A DNA stretch of 45,353 nt from Circinella minor (Eukaryota; Mucoromycota; Mucoromycetes; Mucorales; Lichtheimiaceae), in the NCBI GenBank assembly GCA_016758965.1, contig JAEPRB010000293.1, positions 1 through 45,353 of the forward strand, in the 5' to 3' direction. Of the stretch, positions 10,552 through 23,713 are shown piece by piece. A program made the position numbers and the translations under genes. Every line of letters starts with the position of its first letter. Positions within the stretch are counted from its first letter, which is position 1. Under the pieces are notes generated by a model. It made no database searches, was not told where the DNA came from, and saw only the letters and a list, made by a program, of their open reading frames with translations.

Positions 10552-13500
10552 ATTAATGGATTATCGTAAATAAATGTATAAAATAATATATTATAAAGAA
10601 GATAATTGCTTAAGAAAAGATAAATTGACTTCGTATAAGACGAACGGGAGGGTGGGGGGGGGAGAGAGAAGTAAGAATGCAAATAAATGCAATTAAGTAG
10701 TTAAAAAAGAAAGTATTATAGTTATATAAAATCTATTAAGTGTAATTCTTGGTTTTTTTTTTTTTGTTTTACGCCAGCGATTAAGTAAGAAAAAAGAAAA
10801 CAAAAAATAAAAAGGAATTCGATTCAAAGGAAACTGGATCTTGGTACGCTTTTATATACAAAAAAAAAAGAAAAAAAAGAAAAGAAAAAAACTCCCCTTC
10901 TTCCTTTCTATTTCTATCATACATATTATATCCAAACATAACCACTATCATATCTATTGTGTCCCCCCCCCAAAAAAAAAAAAAAAATCCTCATCCCCCA
11001 TTTGAACAGATCCATTTTACAGCCCCCCCCACACTCTGTTCCCCGAAAAGTAGGAGATTGTAATTCCTCTTTGGATAACTCAGCAAACCAGTACGGGAAG
11101 GGGAACTTTTACAAAAGTCGGATGGCTTCTTGTAGTTCCAAAAGGGGTAATCCAAGTAAGCGCCGACGCAGTTGAGCCAATTCAAAATTTTCTTTTTTAA
11201 CATACACTACTCTCTCTCTCCCCCCCGCAGTTGCCCGTAACGAAAAAGCATAACCTTCCTGTATAACATCAATTATCATTCTTCCGTTCAAAAAAAAAAC
11301 TATATAAATTCTTCTCGCTTCATCTCTCCTCCCTCCCCCCCCCTCCTTTTTATTATATATATATATATATATACATATATAATACATAGCATAATAATCA
11401 ATTAGAGATAGAAGAGAAAGAAAAGTAATAAAAAGAATAGTCTATCTATTTTAAAAACTGTTTATTTATTATCATTTTGTAAATCTTTTTTATCTCTCTG
11501 TCTCTTCACCCCACACGAATACATATCCAATCAAGAAACTCTTTTTCTTTGTCTCCCCCCAATCCAAAAATGGATTGCTAGGTAACATCTGGATCCGACA
11601 AAACCGAGTCCCTTTTTTTTCCTTCTTTTTGATTTGAAAACTAATGATACTGAAACATTTTCTTTTCCTTACAAAAAAAAAAAAAATGAAGTAAAATTAA
11701 ACATGATTGTTTTGTTTAATTAGAAACCAATTTTTTTTTTCTATTCGATTTTGACTCTAAAAATGAATATTTTTGGGATAATTAATTTAAATTTGCCAAT
11801 AAAATGATTTTAGAAAAAAAAATCGAATAGAAAAAAAAAAAATTGGTCTATTTTTTTTTTTTTTTTTTTTTTTTGTTAGCCACCTCCTTAACAAAACTTA
11901 CAATTCGCCTATAACATTTTCCTAGCACAAATCTCTCTCTCTCTCTCTCTCTCTTCATTCTGCTGTTATTGAGTATTAATGACCCCCTTTTTTTTTATGT
12001 GTGTATGTGTGTATGTCTAACTGTCTGTCTGTATGTTCTTTTTTTCTTTTTTTTCCTAAAGTTCAATCATGAAGTTCTTTTTGTGTATATCATTCGTTGT
12101 TGTTTTTTTTTTGGATAATAGTTGTTTGATTTTAACCAATTCTATAACTTTAATAAAAACGAAATCCGTTTTGCCCGCAAGATATATGCACACTCCTTTT
12201 TTCTTTTTTTTTTTTTCCGTTCAAGATCAAATTATTATATATTAATAAATTCAAAATGAAGTGTTTTATTTTTCAAGAGTATAATAAATAATAACAACAA
12301 AACAAATTTGAATGTTATAATGGGATTACGTATAGGGTTAAAACTATATATATATATATATATATACATTAATAAGATTGAGAAGATTAGAAGAAAGAAA
12401 AAAAAAATACATCATATATATAAAAGACGAGAAAGAAAAAAAAAAAAAAAAGGGGTCGCAATGTCAAGGGCGATAAATAGGGAGAAATGCATAATTATGC
12501 AATGGAAGAGATGGAAATGTAATAGTAAAGATAGAGAAAGTAAAAGTAATTTCGTACGTACGTACTAAAGAAATTGAAAGGTGCACAAGCCATTAAATCA
12601 TCATATTATACATTATCATCTTTTGATTATCAAGGCATTATTATCAATTTCACACGACTTTTTACAAGATTACAAGGTGTTAATAATTTACCCTGTAATG
12701 TTTAGTTATATAAATTATTATTTCACAACAATAATACATATAACAAAATCAATAAAAAATAACATATCTGCGCGCGCCCATTTGGGCGTTTATGTATATC
12801 CATAACATTTAACAAACCCCTAGTATATTTATTTTCTTTATGTTGTTTTACTTGACAGAATTCATGTTATCATTTGAATATTGTCGATCTCTGTTTTTCG
12901 ACCCCTCTTTTTTTCTTTTTTTTTGTTGCCATTCCGATTTCTTTATCGGACCATCCGATTCTTTATATATATATATATATATATATATAGTTTCTTTTTA
13001 ATACGGAATGAATAAACAATATGTAATAATAGCAAAAAAAAAAAAAAAAGAATCTGCTAACTACCTGGGTTAAACTTGAATCTGATGGGGGTCCCAACGT
13101 AATTTCCCGCTAAATTCAAAGAGATTTAGCAAACAAAAGAACTTTTTTTTTTTTTTTTGCTCGGGTACGAGAAGAAAGAAACATGAATTGAACTCGTTAT
13201 ATCCCCATCCCGACCGTTCTTTCCCTCCCCCCCCTCCTCAATTGAAAACAGCACAACAGTTGGATTAAACTTTTTTCTGTTATATTGTTATTTTATTTTT
13301 ATTTTTCGCAGTAGTAGTGTAAAATGTTTAATTATGTTCATTTACTTTTTAGTTTTGTTGTTATTATGTAGGGCGGGGGAGGGGGAGGGATGAAAGAATA
13401 ATTGTTTTTTACTTGTATAAAGTTTAAATGAATGGGTTAGTGTGAGTGAACATGTGTTTGTTGATTTTCTTTTTATTATAGATTTTTATTATTACGTTTT

Positions 13501-14366
13501 TTTATAAATATATAAATCTTTTTGTTGTAGGTAAAAAAAGACCCGAGTAGCACAATGTCCCGAGCAAAATTTAAGAAGAAGAAGAAAAAAAAAAAAGTTT
13601 AAATGACGTAAAAAAGCAAAGCAATTATACAAAATAACGAAAAGGTAGTGCAGCAAAAAAAAAAAAAAAATAAACCCCATATTAGAGATCATCTATCAGC
13701 GCGCGCCTTTTTTCTTCTTACTTATTTATACGTACGTAATATCTTGCTCCGCCATCTTTACAAACATAGCAGTTTTTTTTGATTATAAAAAAAAAAGGGA
13801 ATAACATTGGTCGATCGCAAACAAAAAAAAATTTTATAGTAGTAGATCGTATTACGAAAGAAAGAACTCCAAGAAAAAAATACGATCACGAAAAAAGAAA
13901 ACGTATCACTTATTTCTTCTTCCTCTCCGCTTATTGCTTCCGGAATTATTTTCCTTTTTACTTATATATGGAAAGATTCTTTTTTTTTTTTTTTGGCTTT
14001 TGTTTGTTTACCATTTTCGAAAAAAAAGAGACAATTTTTATCCAATATCTGCATTTCAAATCTTTTCCACGTGGCTATCGGGAATTGTTATTTTTTTTTT
14101 TTTTGTGTCAATGCTCTTGTGTCACCTCAGAACATAAACATCCCACAGTCTTTTTTTCGTTACTGTTGTTTTTTTTTTTTTTAAAAACATCTGTCGCAAA
14201 AAAGATAAACACAGACCGACGTAATTCCCAGGCCAATCGATTTCCTTAATCTGTACAAGAGAAGTGCAAAAAAAAAAAAAAAAACTTTATATTTTTTTTT
14301 ACTCCCCCCAAGGAAAATTATACTACAAAAAATTATATACAGTTAGTTAATAACACAGTAGTCGTC
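10552..14366. promoter_or_regulatory. Divergent PMA1-QNG1 intergenic region
   Basis: This 3.8-kb spacer holds the promoters of PMA1 (leftward) and QNG1 (rightward). It is packed with poly(A), poly(T), poly(C) and CT tracts (CT repeat about 11931-11953) and AT microsatellites near 11355, 12341 and 12965. A long imperfect inverted repeat lies at 11726-11847, and GC-rich spots occur at 12768-12788 and 13700-13707. Its size suits a strongly expressed, regulated gene such as PMA1. Scattered open frames on both strands are short and dominated by homopolymer translation (F/K/I), so I call no gene here. Confidence 0.5.
11726..11847. repeat. Imperfect inverted repeat, potential long hairpin
   Basis: The left arm at 11726-11752 (ACCAA, ten T, CTATTCGATTTT) is the reverse complement of the right arm at 11819-11847 (AAAATCGAATAG, twelve A, TTGGT), apart from two extra A in the right arm. 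The arms enclose about 66 bases. The unique-sequence parts (CTATTCGATTTT and ACCAA) pair perfectly, so this is not just opposing homopolymers. It may be a small MITE-like remnant or a structured promoter element. Confidence 0.6.
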
Positions 14367-15266
14367 ATGGATACTAAATATAATATTAATGTTCTTAAAA
14401 GTGCTCAGCTTATTGCTCAGGTACATATATATTACTCTTTTATTTTTTTTGAGATCTCAATCATTTTTATGTTTTAATAATTCATTTGAATGTTATAGAA
14501 TAGTACTCATGTTCACATTCCAGTGGACGCGATTGATCGTGCTGCACGAATTGTAAGTTTTCAATATTTTATTTTGTTCAATTAAATTGAGTAATATTTA
14601 TTTATTTATTTATATAAATAAATAAAAAAAATTAGACAATGGAAAATATGAAACAACGTCACTATAGTACAAAAACCTGGAATGAACACGAACTTCAACC
14701 AAAAACATTAGATGCTAGTGCTATTGACTGGTAATAATCCCCCATCTTTTTTTTTTTTTTTTCCCTTGAACACAAAGAACGTCAGAGACGCGTGCGCGCG
14801 CACCCGCGTTTTTTTTTTTTTTTTTATCTCTTCATAGTACTACCCCTGATTGTGGGGCCACATGGAAGAAAATTGTTCTCACACACAAAAATACAACCAA
14901 TGTATATATCATTGTTATGTATAACAAAAATGTCATATTACTTGGTGATAATTTAGGATTTTTCTTGTAGACATTTTAAATTTTTCATTTTGGAGTGATT
15001 TAGATACATCGGATACATGTAAACCTCATCCTGGACGCTATACTATTCAATTCCATGATAAACCATACACAGGTTATTGGTCTCTTTGTGCTGCCATTAA
15101 TCGTGCATTAGAACAAGGAATCCCAATGACTAGTCCTTCTTATTATGCAACTGCTAGTGATGAAGAATTAGAATCCATTTTTAAATCCGATACACAGGAA
15201 CAAATTCCATTAATGAAAGAACGTAAAGCTGTAATGCGTGAAGCAGGTCAAGTTTTACTTGAGGTA

Positions 15267-15304
<38 letters not shown>

Positions 15305-15348
15305 GACGATTTGTTCTTAAATCCAAATAAACTTATTGTAGTGTGTGC

Positions 15349-15379
<31 letters not shown>

Positions 15380-16686
15380 TATAATTTCATCTTTGTTATT
15401 AGAAATTTGACGGATCATTTGTTAACTGTATCCGACAAGCCCGTCAGTCCGCATCGGCTCTATTACTACTCCTAACCCAACATTTCCCGTCTTTCCGTGA
15501 TATCCATACTTTTGAAGGGCATCAAGGTAAATAATCAATAATCAATTGTTCCACCATCCACATCCCCCCCCCTTTTTTTTTTTATAATTATTTTTCTTAA
15601 CATACATATACATAATGCTTTCTTTTTTTTTTTCTCTCCTATTACAATTTTACTTTGTTGTTTTTTAATTAAAATATCTAAATGCATTATATGTATAATG
15701 TATGTTAAAAAAAAAAAAAAATTAAAACCAACTCAAAAAAGAAAAGAAAGAAAATTAACCTTATTTTTCATTGTGTTATTTTTTTTTTTTTATCAAGTCG
15801 CTATTCTTAAACGCGCTCAAATATTGATTGCGGATATATGGTAAGTTAAGAATATTCTGGGATAAAACTTAATTATTTAGGATTATCAACATCATTATCA
15901 TAAGAGATAATACTGAATTATAATAACCTTGTTCCAACCCCCCCCTTTTTTTTTTTCTTTTCTAAAAAAAAAAAAAAAAAACTATTACAGGGCATGTTTT
16001 GATGGTCAAGGATACGGTGAATTTCATGATATTGATACAATTACTATGTTTGCAGATTATCGGTTAGTTGAATATATTAAGAAATTGTTTCTATTTTTTT
16101 TTTATTACAAATAATGATGTATTTTATTTATGCAATATGAGCTCATTTACTGCTATATACAATTTATTCTTTGATTATTATTACTGTTCATATTACATAC
16201 TATTTTACAGAGTCCCGCAGGTAAAATATCATATCATAACAAACAATGTGTAATGTGCAGAAAAAAAAAATAAACAGGGGGGGGGTGCGTAGAGTGGGGA
16301 AAAAGTAGTTTAATGGATGGGCGGGGTGGGGTCAGCCAAACCACTTAATATTCTTACATCATTGTTTACAAAAAAATCTTGTGTATATTTATTGTTGTTT
16401 ATTTCTATTTTAGTCTCTTTATTCTTTAGGTGTATTGAAATATTCACATGACCTGATGACAAAACTTGAAAAACAGGAAATATTACCATCTGGATCACGA
16501 GAAGAGATTGAAATTCGAGGCAATTCTATTTGGGCGGTTGAACTTATTGTGCGTCGTATTAAAGAAATTGATCCAAATACTAATGTGAATGCTATTTTGA
16601 TTGATTTTTATATTTGGGATACTGCAAAAGAATTACAAGATCAAATGATTGTACCTATTCATCGAACACGTAGTATTTTCTATTAA
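14367..16686 (+). CDS. QNG1: Queuosine-salvage nucleotide N-glycosylase (DUF2419)
   Basis: This family (human C9orf64/QNG1) releases queuine base from queuosine 5'-phosphate so it can be reinserted into tRNA. Nine exons are supported by GT-AG signals and unbroken phase: 14367-14420, 14499-14552, 14636-14730, 14957-15263, 15403-15526, 15798-15840, 15991-16062, 16211-16220 and 16414-16686. The product is 343 residues, close to the human protein. Diagnostic stretches are WIFLVDILNFSFWSD, PYTGYWSLCAAINRA, ITMFADYRVPQSLYSLG, ILIDFYIWDTAKELQ and the C-terminal PIHRTRSIFY. Exon 8 is only 10 nt and supplies most of RVPQ next to the conserved Asp-Tyr. TAA repeats fill introns 4 (15268-15300 and 15350-15379) and follow the stop. 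Fungi cannot make queuine, so the role is scavenging. Confidence 0.93.
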
Positions 16687-17011
16687 TAATAATAATAATA
16701 ATAATAATAAAACTAATGAATAGTCCACACTACTCGTTGTATCGGGTTATATTTTATATCTTACTTGGGTACTCAAATATATATTCATAAATAACCCATC
16801 CCGGTGTTTTCATCCGTAGATCCGACCAATTGATTAGACCGTAAAATAACCCGATCCCTTTTCCTTCTCCCTTTAGCCCCCCATCACCCCTTTCCGAGTT
16901 ACCCTCCTTCTAGATTATGATGTTAAATTTTGAAATGAAAAAAAAAAAAAAACCTGTTTCAATTTCGCTATTTAGAAAAAAAAAAAAAAAAAAGTCCTTT
17001 TTATTATTTAT
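16687..17011. terminator. Convergent 3' flank of QNG1 and ORC3
   Basis: This 325-base spacer lies between two genes transcribed towards each other. It opens with a (TAA)n run directly after the QNG1 stop, then holds C-rich stretches and two poly(A) runs near 16938 and 16977. Both polyadenylation regions must lie here. No gene is seen. Confidence 0.5.
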
Positions 17012-18690
17012 TTACATGTTAGACCAAGTTAATCTTTGAACATGATCTGTTTTTCGCTGAGTTGGTTTAATAAAGCCTAAAAATTGGAGTTCGGCTACTG
17101 ATCGAACGAACCGTGCCCTTGGTGAAACAATAAAAATGAAGAAAAAAAAAAAAAAAAAAGGGTATAAGAAAAATGAAATAGATGAAATTTATCATAATAT
17201 TTAACAAAGAAAAAAGTTAACTTACTGTACTTCTTTTTCATTCAATGGTTCACTCCTTTTTTCCCGTTCAAGTACATAACCAAATGCCACGAACCAGTCA
17301 AACAAGTTAATCATTCGACCACACTCCAAATATAATTTGTATAAGATACACGTATCGTGTTCGGATGGTAAAATCTGATGCTTGTTTTTACCAGTGCAAC
17401 AAGTACAATTTAAGTAATGATAAGATTGTCCAAGCCCAGTTTGAATAGCAGCTCGAGGTTGTGCAGAGAAAGACTAATTATTTATCAATCAGTTTAAAAT
17501 TCGTTATCTCTCTCTTTCTTTACACATTAATTGTCAATTTTTTTTTTAAGTCCTACCTCCTCTTCCCCCTTTCTTTTATACACTCCCTCCCCCCTTAAAA
17601 TATTTCCAGGATATAATGTCAACATAATAACATTATAAAATCAAGAAAGAAAGATAGATAGAAAAATAGAAAAATAGAAAAATAGAAAGAAAGAAAAAAA
17701 AAACCTTACCTTTTCATGTAGTTTAGCACTTGTGTAATACACTAGCTCGTACATGGGTACTGTGGTATATGATCGTAAATTACTCCTATTTTGTTATCAT
17801 TATTATTATTAATCTTTGCTCTAAATACTCTTTTCCTCATCGCTTTATTTGATAAAAGAAAGCTTAGAATTATCGTTATCATTATTACTTGTGTTTACTT
17901 ACTTTAATGTTTCGCTTATCCAATCTGCTATTTCAATCGCTATCTTAGTCTTATCAGTACCAACATGCTTAAGATGATCCATGGATTCTATTTGAACTTT
18001 TTTTGCCGTCTCCGTACTTCGTCTTTCCTCATCAGGCAAAACCATGCCCGCCAGCTTTTTTTCCATTTTTCTTTGATACGCCTCATCAGCCCCTAACAAC
18101 GTCTGCAGGCGCCCATTCCAATCGTCAGGTAATGAATATCCGAATCGCTCTACAATAGGATGGATTCGTTTCACTAACTGATCCAGCCCAATAGGATCCA
18201 ATTTACGTACTAGACTTGTTGGCCATAAGATAATTTCACTGTTTGACAAGCCAGTTTTGACACTTTCGAGTGCCGCTAATAATAACATACGCTTTGATTT
18301 CCTCATACCAATATTATTGGTAAATTGACTCTGTAGGGCACGAATAAGCTCGATTCCATATTGAAACTCGTGTTGATAGCGCTTTAGCCCTTGGATGAAA
18401 TCTACAAGTGCATCTGTCATCAAGAATTCACTATCATCGTCGTCAAGGAGTCTCAGGGCCTGCTGCGGGTCATGATCGGCAATCGCATCCACATGCATTC
18501 GAAAAGACGATAACATACGGAGGTGTGTGGTGTGATGTTCGTTTATAATTTGTGTGTTATACCATTCTTTTAATGTATCTTGAATTTCTTGTTTTGATTT
18601 ATTGAGTAATGGCGTAAATATCGAAAGAGGGTTGCCATAGTAATGATGCATTAACGCATACTATAATATAATATAAAAAGAAAAAGTGTC

Positions 18691-18723
<33 letters not shown>

Positions 18724-20978
18724 TACATACATGTATGTGTTTCATAAAAGTTTAGTTTTCTTTTAAACCTATCGTCGATCTTTTCTCCTCATCCTTCTTT
18801 ATCTTTTTCTCCCTCCTATCTTTCCAAAATAAAGAGCAACGTTTTTTTTTTTTTTTTTTTTTTCTTCTTTTACCTTTAAACTAGCTGTTGCACGTCCCAT
18901 TGAAAAATCATAAAGATAAAAATGATCTAATAAAAATTTGTATGGTCTTGCACCAAATTTGAGTGTATGAACCGAATCAATGAATACCTATAATAATATA
19001 AATTATTATTAAATTGTAACAAAAAAAAAAATGAATTGAACTGTCCCCTTTATGTATCATACATCCCCAAAATTTAATTTTTTTCTCTTTTGTGCCTCCT
19101 TTTTTTTTTTCACTTACAGTTTCTAGTACTCGATTAAACCAAACATCACTTTGCTCTAGCCAGAATTTCTCAATACGGAGTAATCCAATGGTTGCTTTGG
19201 TGAGGGATTGATGTAGGATATCTGTTGATGTCGCAATGCCCATAATGAACACAATAGGAATTCTTAGTCGATATTCACTATATTGTAGCAATAAATAATT
19301 TAGTTATTTTTTTTTCTCTCTGATACATAGATAATATTTCTATCCACATAATAATAACCTCCCCCAAATAAAAAATGCTTTCTCTTTCTCCCTCCCCCCT
19401 TATATTTTTTTTTTTTAGAGTGATTTCCCTTTTTTTTTTATTATTATTTATTATCCATTTTCGACTACTTAAAATGTGGGTTAATATAGATAAGATAAGG
19501 AAAATTACCTGCAAATAGTAATGAAGTCTCGAAGCATATTAGCTTCAAATGATTCTAGATCTTCTAACACAACTACCAAGTTAGGTTCTTGTCTTTTATT
19601 TTTTGTTTGTCGTTGATTTACATGACGATACCATGCTTCAAGAATTTGCATATCATAAGGTGGAAGTTTGGAAGCTCGTTTCAATTTAGTATTGGTGTTG
19701 ATTTCAAACATTGTATCGCCAAAGTTACCAACAGATGATGTTAGCCCCTATAAAAAAAATACACGTGAATTAAGAAGGAAAAAAAATAAATAAATAAATA
19801 CCCTTTCAATTTTCTTATCGTTATCAAGAAAAAAGTTTACCTCATCATTATCATCCTCATTATCTTCATCCATTTCATGCTCCCCCTTTTCCTGTTGCTG
19901 TTTGACTTGATTGGATGATTCCATAGATTCAATTTCAATAGATAAAAATTGCTCAATCATGACTTTCATCATACTCTTCAAATTATTACAATCTTTAGAT
20001 TGTAATAAAGCCACAAAATTATTATTATTATTTTCAGATAATTTGTTTGCGATTTGCTTGAATTGGGCATTATGATCCGGCGTATTGATACCTTAAATAA
20101 TAGTAAATTTTCAGCAGTCATGTAATTAATGACATATTTTGTCTCTTTCTTTCTTTCAGGTATTGTACACAACTTACCAGCAAATACGAGTGCTGTAGGT
20201 ATTTCATGAAAAGGTAAATGAACCAATCTATATATATATATATATATAATTATATAATTATATCCAAATGATAAATAATATGATTAACATTATTTATTAT
20301 CAATCCTTACCCTTGAGAAGCACTATTTTGAGAAGTTTCAACAAATGATGCAATTTTATCTAATGCAGTTCGATTCATATCAAACAAGATATCCTTATTT
20401 CATACACAATTATTGTTATTTAGTTTACTATAACAAACTCATATATTCAAGTACATTCTTTCTTGTTCTTACATTAATAATAGTTTGTGTTTGTTTCCAA
20501 GCCTCTTCATACGCGTTCTTTCGTAACTTCATACACTCCACTGTTTCTTCATTATTGAAAAGCTGTTCAAACCCTTGGTATGGTATATACTGTTGTTCAT
20601 CCACATGACGTCGTGCTACTTTGCCTTGAACTTTTTATATAAAAACAAGTAAAAAAAAAAAAAAAAATGACGATTAATTATTGACAAAAAAATAATGAAT
20701 CTTTTTTTTTTTTTTTTTTTGCTGCCATTTGATTTACTTTTTCTAGCTGTTCGTTTGCGTTTTTGACCGATCTTTGATTTCGATTGAGTTGCTGTACGTT
20801 GTGCCTGAGGTAAAATTAAAAAACATCCCTACAATTTATATTTCATATTAAATATATATTGTTCTTCTTCTGTTGCTACTGCTATATTTTCTTTGAATGT
20901 AAAACGTGTATATATATATAAGTATCATACCTCTGAAATGGAATCGAAATCGTCTCTTCCAGAAGTGATCGCTGCCAT
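17012..20978 (-). CDS. ORC3: Origin recognition complex subunit 3
   Basis: ORC3 is part of the six-subunit complex that marks replication origins and loads MCM helicases. Thirteen exons keep phase: 20931-20978, 20738-20804, 20473-20630, 20311-20393, 20178-20227, 19841-20091, 19509-19747, 19118-19277, 18874-18987, 17903-18660, 17710-17785, 17226-17473 and 17012-17117. The product is 785 residues, somewhat above the human 711. The N-terminus has a basic QKRKRTARK segment. Then come a degenerate AAA+-like part with [17 protein letters not shown] and [13 protein letters not shown] (Walker-B-like), a long helical middle, and the C-terminal [19 protein letters not shown] - [11 protein letters not shown] winged-helix signature typical of ORC3. 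An acidic [11 protein letters not shown] insert ends exon 6. The least certain splice is exon 2 to exon 3, where the intron is mostly poly(A)/poly(T). Confidence 0.92.
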
Positions 20979-23713
20979 GTTTAAACTATTATAAACGGGG
21001 ACGAGGAGAATTTGTTGAAAATAATAAAAAAAAAAAAGAAAATACCAAGTTTCGCAGCTGAGTTATTCAAAAAAAGTCAAGACGTCAAAGAAAAACACCT
21101 TTTCATGCAGCATAAAATGATAAGGTGGAAATTCAATATCTCTCTCCTTTAATGATGAACTAAATCGAACATCCAAATTACTACTATCTGACTAAGAATA
21201 TCTATTGTAATGGTATGATTATTTGAAGTTCTAAGACCTGTATTACTACAGTACTAGAAGTACTATATAGGATCTAGGTGAGCTTAGACTTTTTATTGAA
21301 TAAAAGTCCACTCAAAGAATATCAGCTATTATTAATTACTATTTATATAACTGTAACAAAGAATAGTTAGAATAATATTCCATGCAACCTAAATTCATTG
21401 CAGACAAAAAATTTTTTTTTCTCTTTTTTCACGATAGTAATCCGAATGTGGAAACTAGTTTCTCGTTTTTTATTTTTTTTAATCCACACAACTTGGTATA
21501 ACAGAAGAGTAATCTATTTTCATCAATTGAATGAGTTATTTATATTTTAGCGACCCATTACTTATTATTTGAGTAACAACAAACTCAATACCTTATATAA
21601 AACTGATTTCTATATAACTATTATTATGCCAGCTTAGCCAGTGTGTATATTTTAGTCAATCTTTTTTGTAAGGAGCTTAGTTGGCTCAAGTCGCTACATA
21701 TAGTATTTTACTATTAGACATAGTAATATAAACAAGTAACAGACAATGATTGAACTGTTTCATAAGTTAGTTATCTTATTTGCCCAAAGAAAAATAATCC
21801 GCCTAGCATGGATGCCAAGATGAGTACTTTATCAACTTACTTGCACAAAGAGCGGATCATGGTGGCGTCATTGTTTCTAAATTATGTAAGTAAAACAAAA
21901 CAAAACAAAAAAAAATCCAGACCCGGAGCCATGATTCTATTATTCTTCAAAATAATGACGCGGCAATAGTATGAGAGATCATACGCTCTTTTAAATATAC
22001 AATAGAGTGAGAATCAGCATTATCGTTTTTATTATCACATACGTATAGTGGAAATAGTTATTACTTGAGTCATTTAGTACTTTTATTAATAGTATACTTA
22101 CTATATTTTATTTTCGGCGAAGTGAATCACTGAAAAATATTGATACCGAATTAATGGATTAGAAAATAACATTATTCAATTATGTATAAACTTACTTGAT
22201 ATTTCAGTTAACCCCGATTATTGTCGATCCCCGAATAACATTAACCTTTTCAAGATTTTCCAACTTGAATAAATAAGCTATTTATCACCAAAGCAAATTA
22301 TATTTATTAACGTCAATATCGTCATTAGTATCCACCGATTTGAAAAGAAAGTTTAAAATGCATCTTAGCAAGGATAATATATGCAAGAGGACTTGGCTTT
22401 TTTTTTTTTTTTTTTTTTCACTTATTCGTCAGTAAAAAAAAAAATGTCGTTAGTGTTCCGTTGTACAAAGGGAACAAAATAGAACTATTACTATATATTC
22501 TGATATTATTATTTGTCCTATTTACTGTAGTGGCTTTTTTTGTATAATTAAAGTTGGTACTAGCATTATTATAGACACATCATTGATAAACCATAAAGAT
22601 GATGGTAAACCTGTTCTCAATAATGTTTAATCGGTAAAATTGTTTGAGTTGATAAGAATCATTATTTATATAATATCCATTTTACCAAGCTATGTCCGTG
22701 AATGACGATTATGTCTATTATTTGTTGATTTTACTAAATATATCATCTATAATATTTAGAAATCTCATCATGTAGGTCACGAGATATTAGAATTGAAAAT
22801 GTATGTGCTAATAGCTGACATACTAAAAAGAAAAGTACAACTTAAAGTTATTATAATTCAACTTATAGGTGGTTACACGGCCATGCACACCTGTTTGAAT
22901 TCCATATACAAGTACTTATTATGATAATATATATTTTAGCTGGGCCTCAATCCGATAATTTTTTGGGGTCGAATATATATCAAAGATTCGTTTAATACCA
23001 CTGTTATGATAGAGGTCAATATTAGTTCTCTGCTGTGTCCACTAGGTTCCTCATCTATTTAGATTTTCTCTCTCTATCAAAAGTATTACTTCACAGAACC
23101 TTCCGCCAATTTCAATTCTATTTTTGTTAAATATATATATATATATATCTTTGTACTTTGTTTTCATATTTCCTCTTATTCTCTAATCTATGTGCGAAAA
23201 ATTATTAGTTGTCCACCGTGTCTCATAGCGTGAGATTCATCTAGTATGCATAAGATAACTAAAAAAAGTATCTAATGTTGCAGGGTCTATAGTTTGTTGT
23301 TGTTGTTTTTCGAACAAACAATCAACAACAAATATATAGTTAAAGTAAAACAAAACTTTCCAATTAAGCTTTGCTAAATAAAAGGAGAAAACTTCAATCT
23401 ATGGTATATGTATATAATTAGTATCTGACAGCAAACTAATCTCGCATAAACTATTGTAAGAGAACCAGGGATATATTGCATATTATTTAAATAATGAAAA
23501 TGATAAAAAAAAAGATAAGGAGGCTTTTCTTTTATATTACTTTAAACATTTCTCTTACTCTTTTCGTTTCCCTTTCTATTTTCTTTTCTTCACTCCATCT
23601 ATTACCCTCAAAACCTCCCTCCCTTGTTCTCCCCGCCATTGTTTTTCGGTTTTTTTTTCTTTAACTCAGTGAACCTTATTCATTCGACAATTACCAAAAA
23701 CTAAATCGCCGAC
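20979..23713. promoter_or_regulatory. Gene-free AT-rich spacer, ORC3-F-box divergent promoters
   Basis: About 2.7 kb lies between two divergent genes. A short ATG frame at 21809 (MDAKMSTLSTYLHKER) ends at a GTAAGT, but no continuing exon was found. A poly(T) run lies at about 22400, an AT microsatellite at 23132-23149, and a GTT/AAC-rich inverted repeat at about 23293-23331. A pyrimidine-rich block (23540-23665) directly precedes the F-box start and is a likely core promoter. No tRNA or rRNA could be supported. Confidence 0.45.

Noticed and set aside
12308..12805. Short plus-strand frames in the PMA1-QNG1 spacer
   Set aside because: Low-complexity translation of AT repeats and A runs with no homology clue.
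13779..14249. 156-codon plus-strand frame upstream of QNG1
   Set aside because: Mostly Phe/Lys runs from homopolymers, no motif, and it sits in the QNG1 promoter.
15268..15379. TAA/AAT repeats suspected to be a CRISPR-like or regulatory array
   Set aside because: They are simple trinucleotide microsatellites inside QNG1 intron 4.
21809..21880. Possible small first exon (MDAKMSTLSTYLHKER) ending at GTAAGT
   Set aside because: No acceptor with a continuing frame was found in the following 1.8 kb.
22868..22900. Sequence resembling a 5S rRNA start or tRNA boxes (ACGGCCAT - GTTTGAATTCC)
   Set aside because: Only short words match; A-box to B-box spacing is wrong and no cloverleaf or 5S arms can be drawn.
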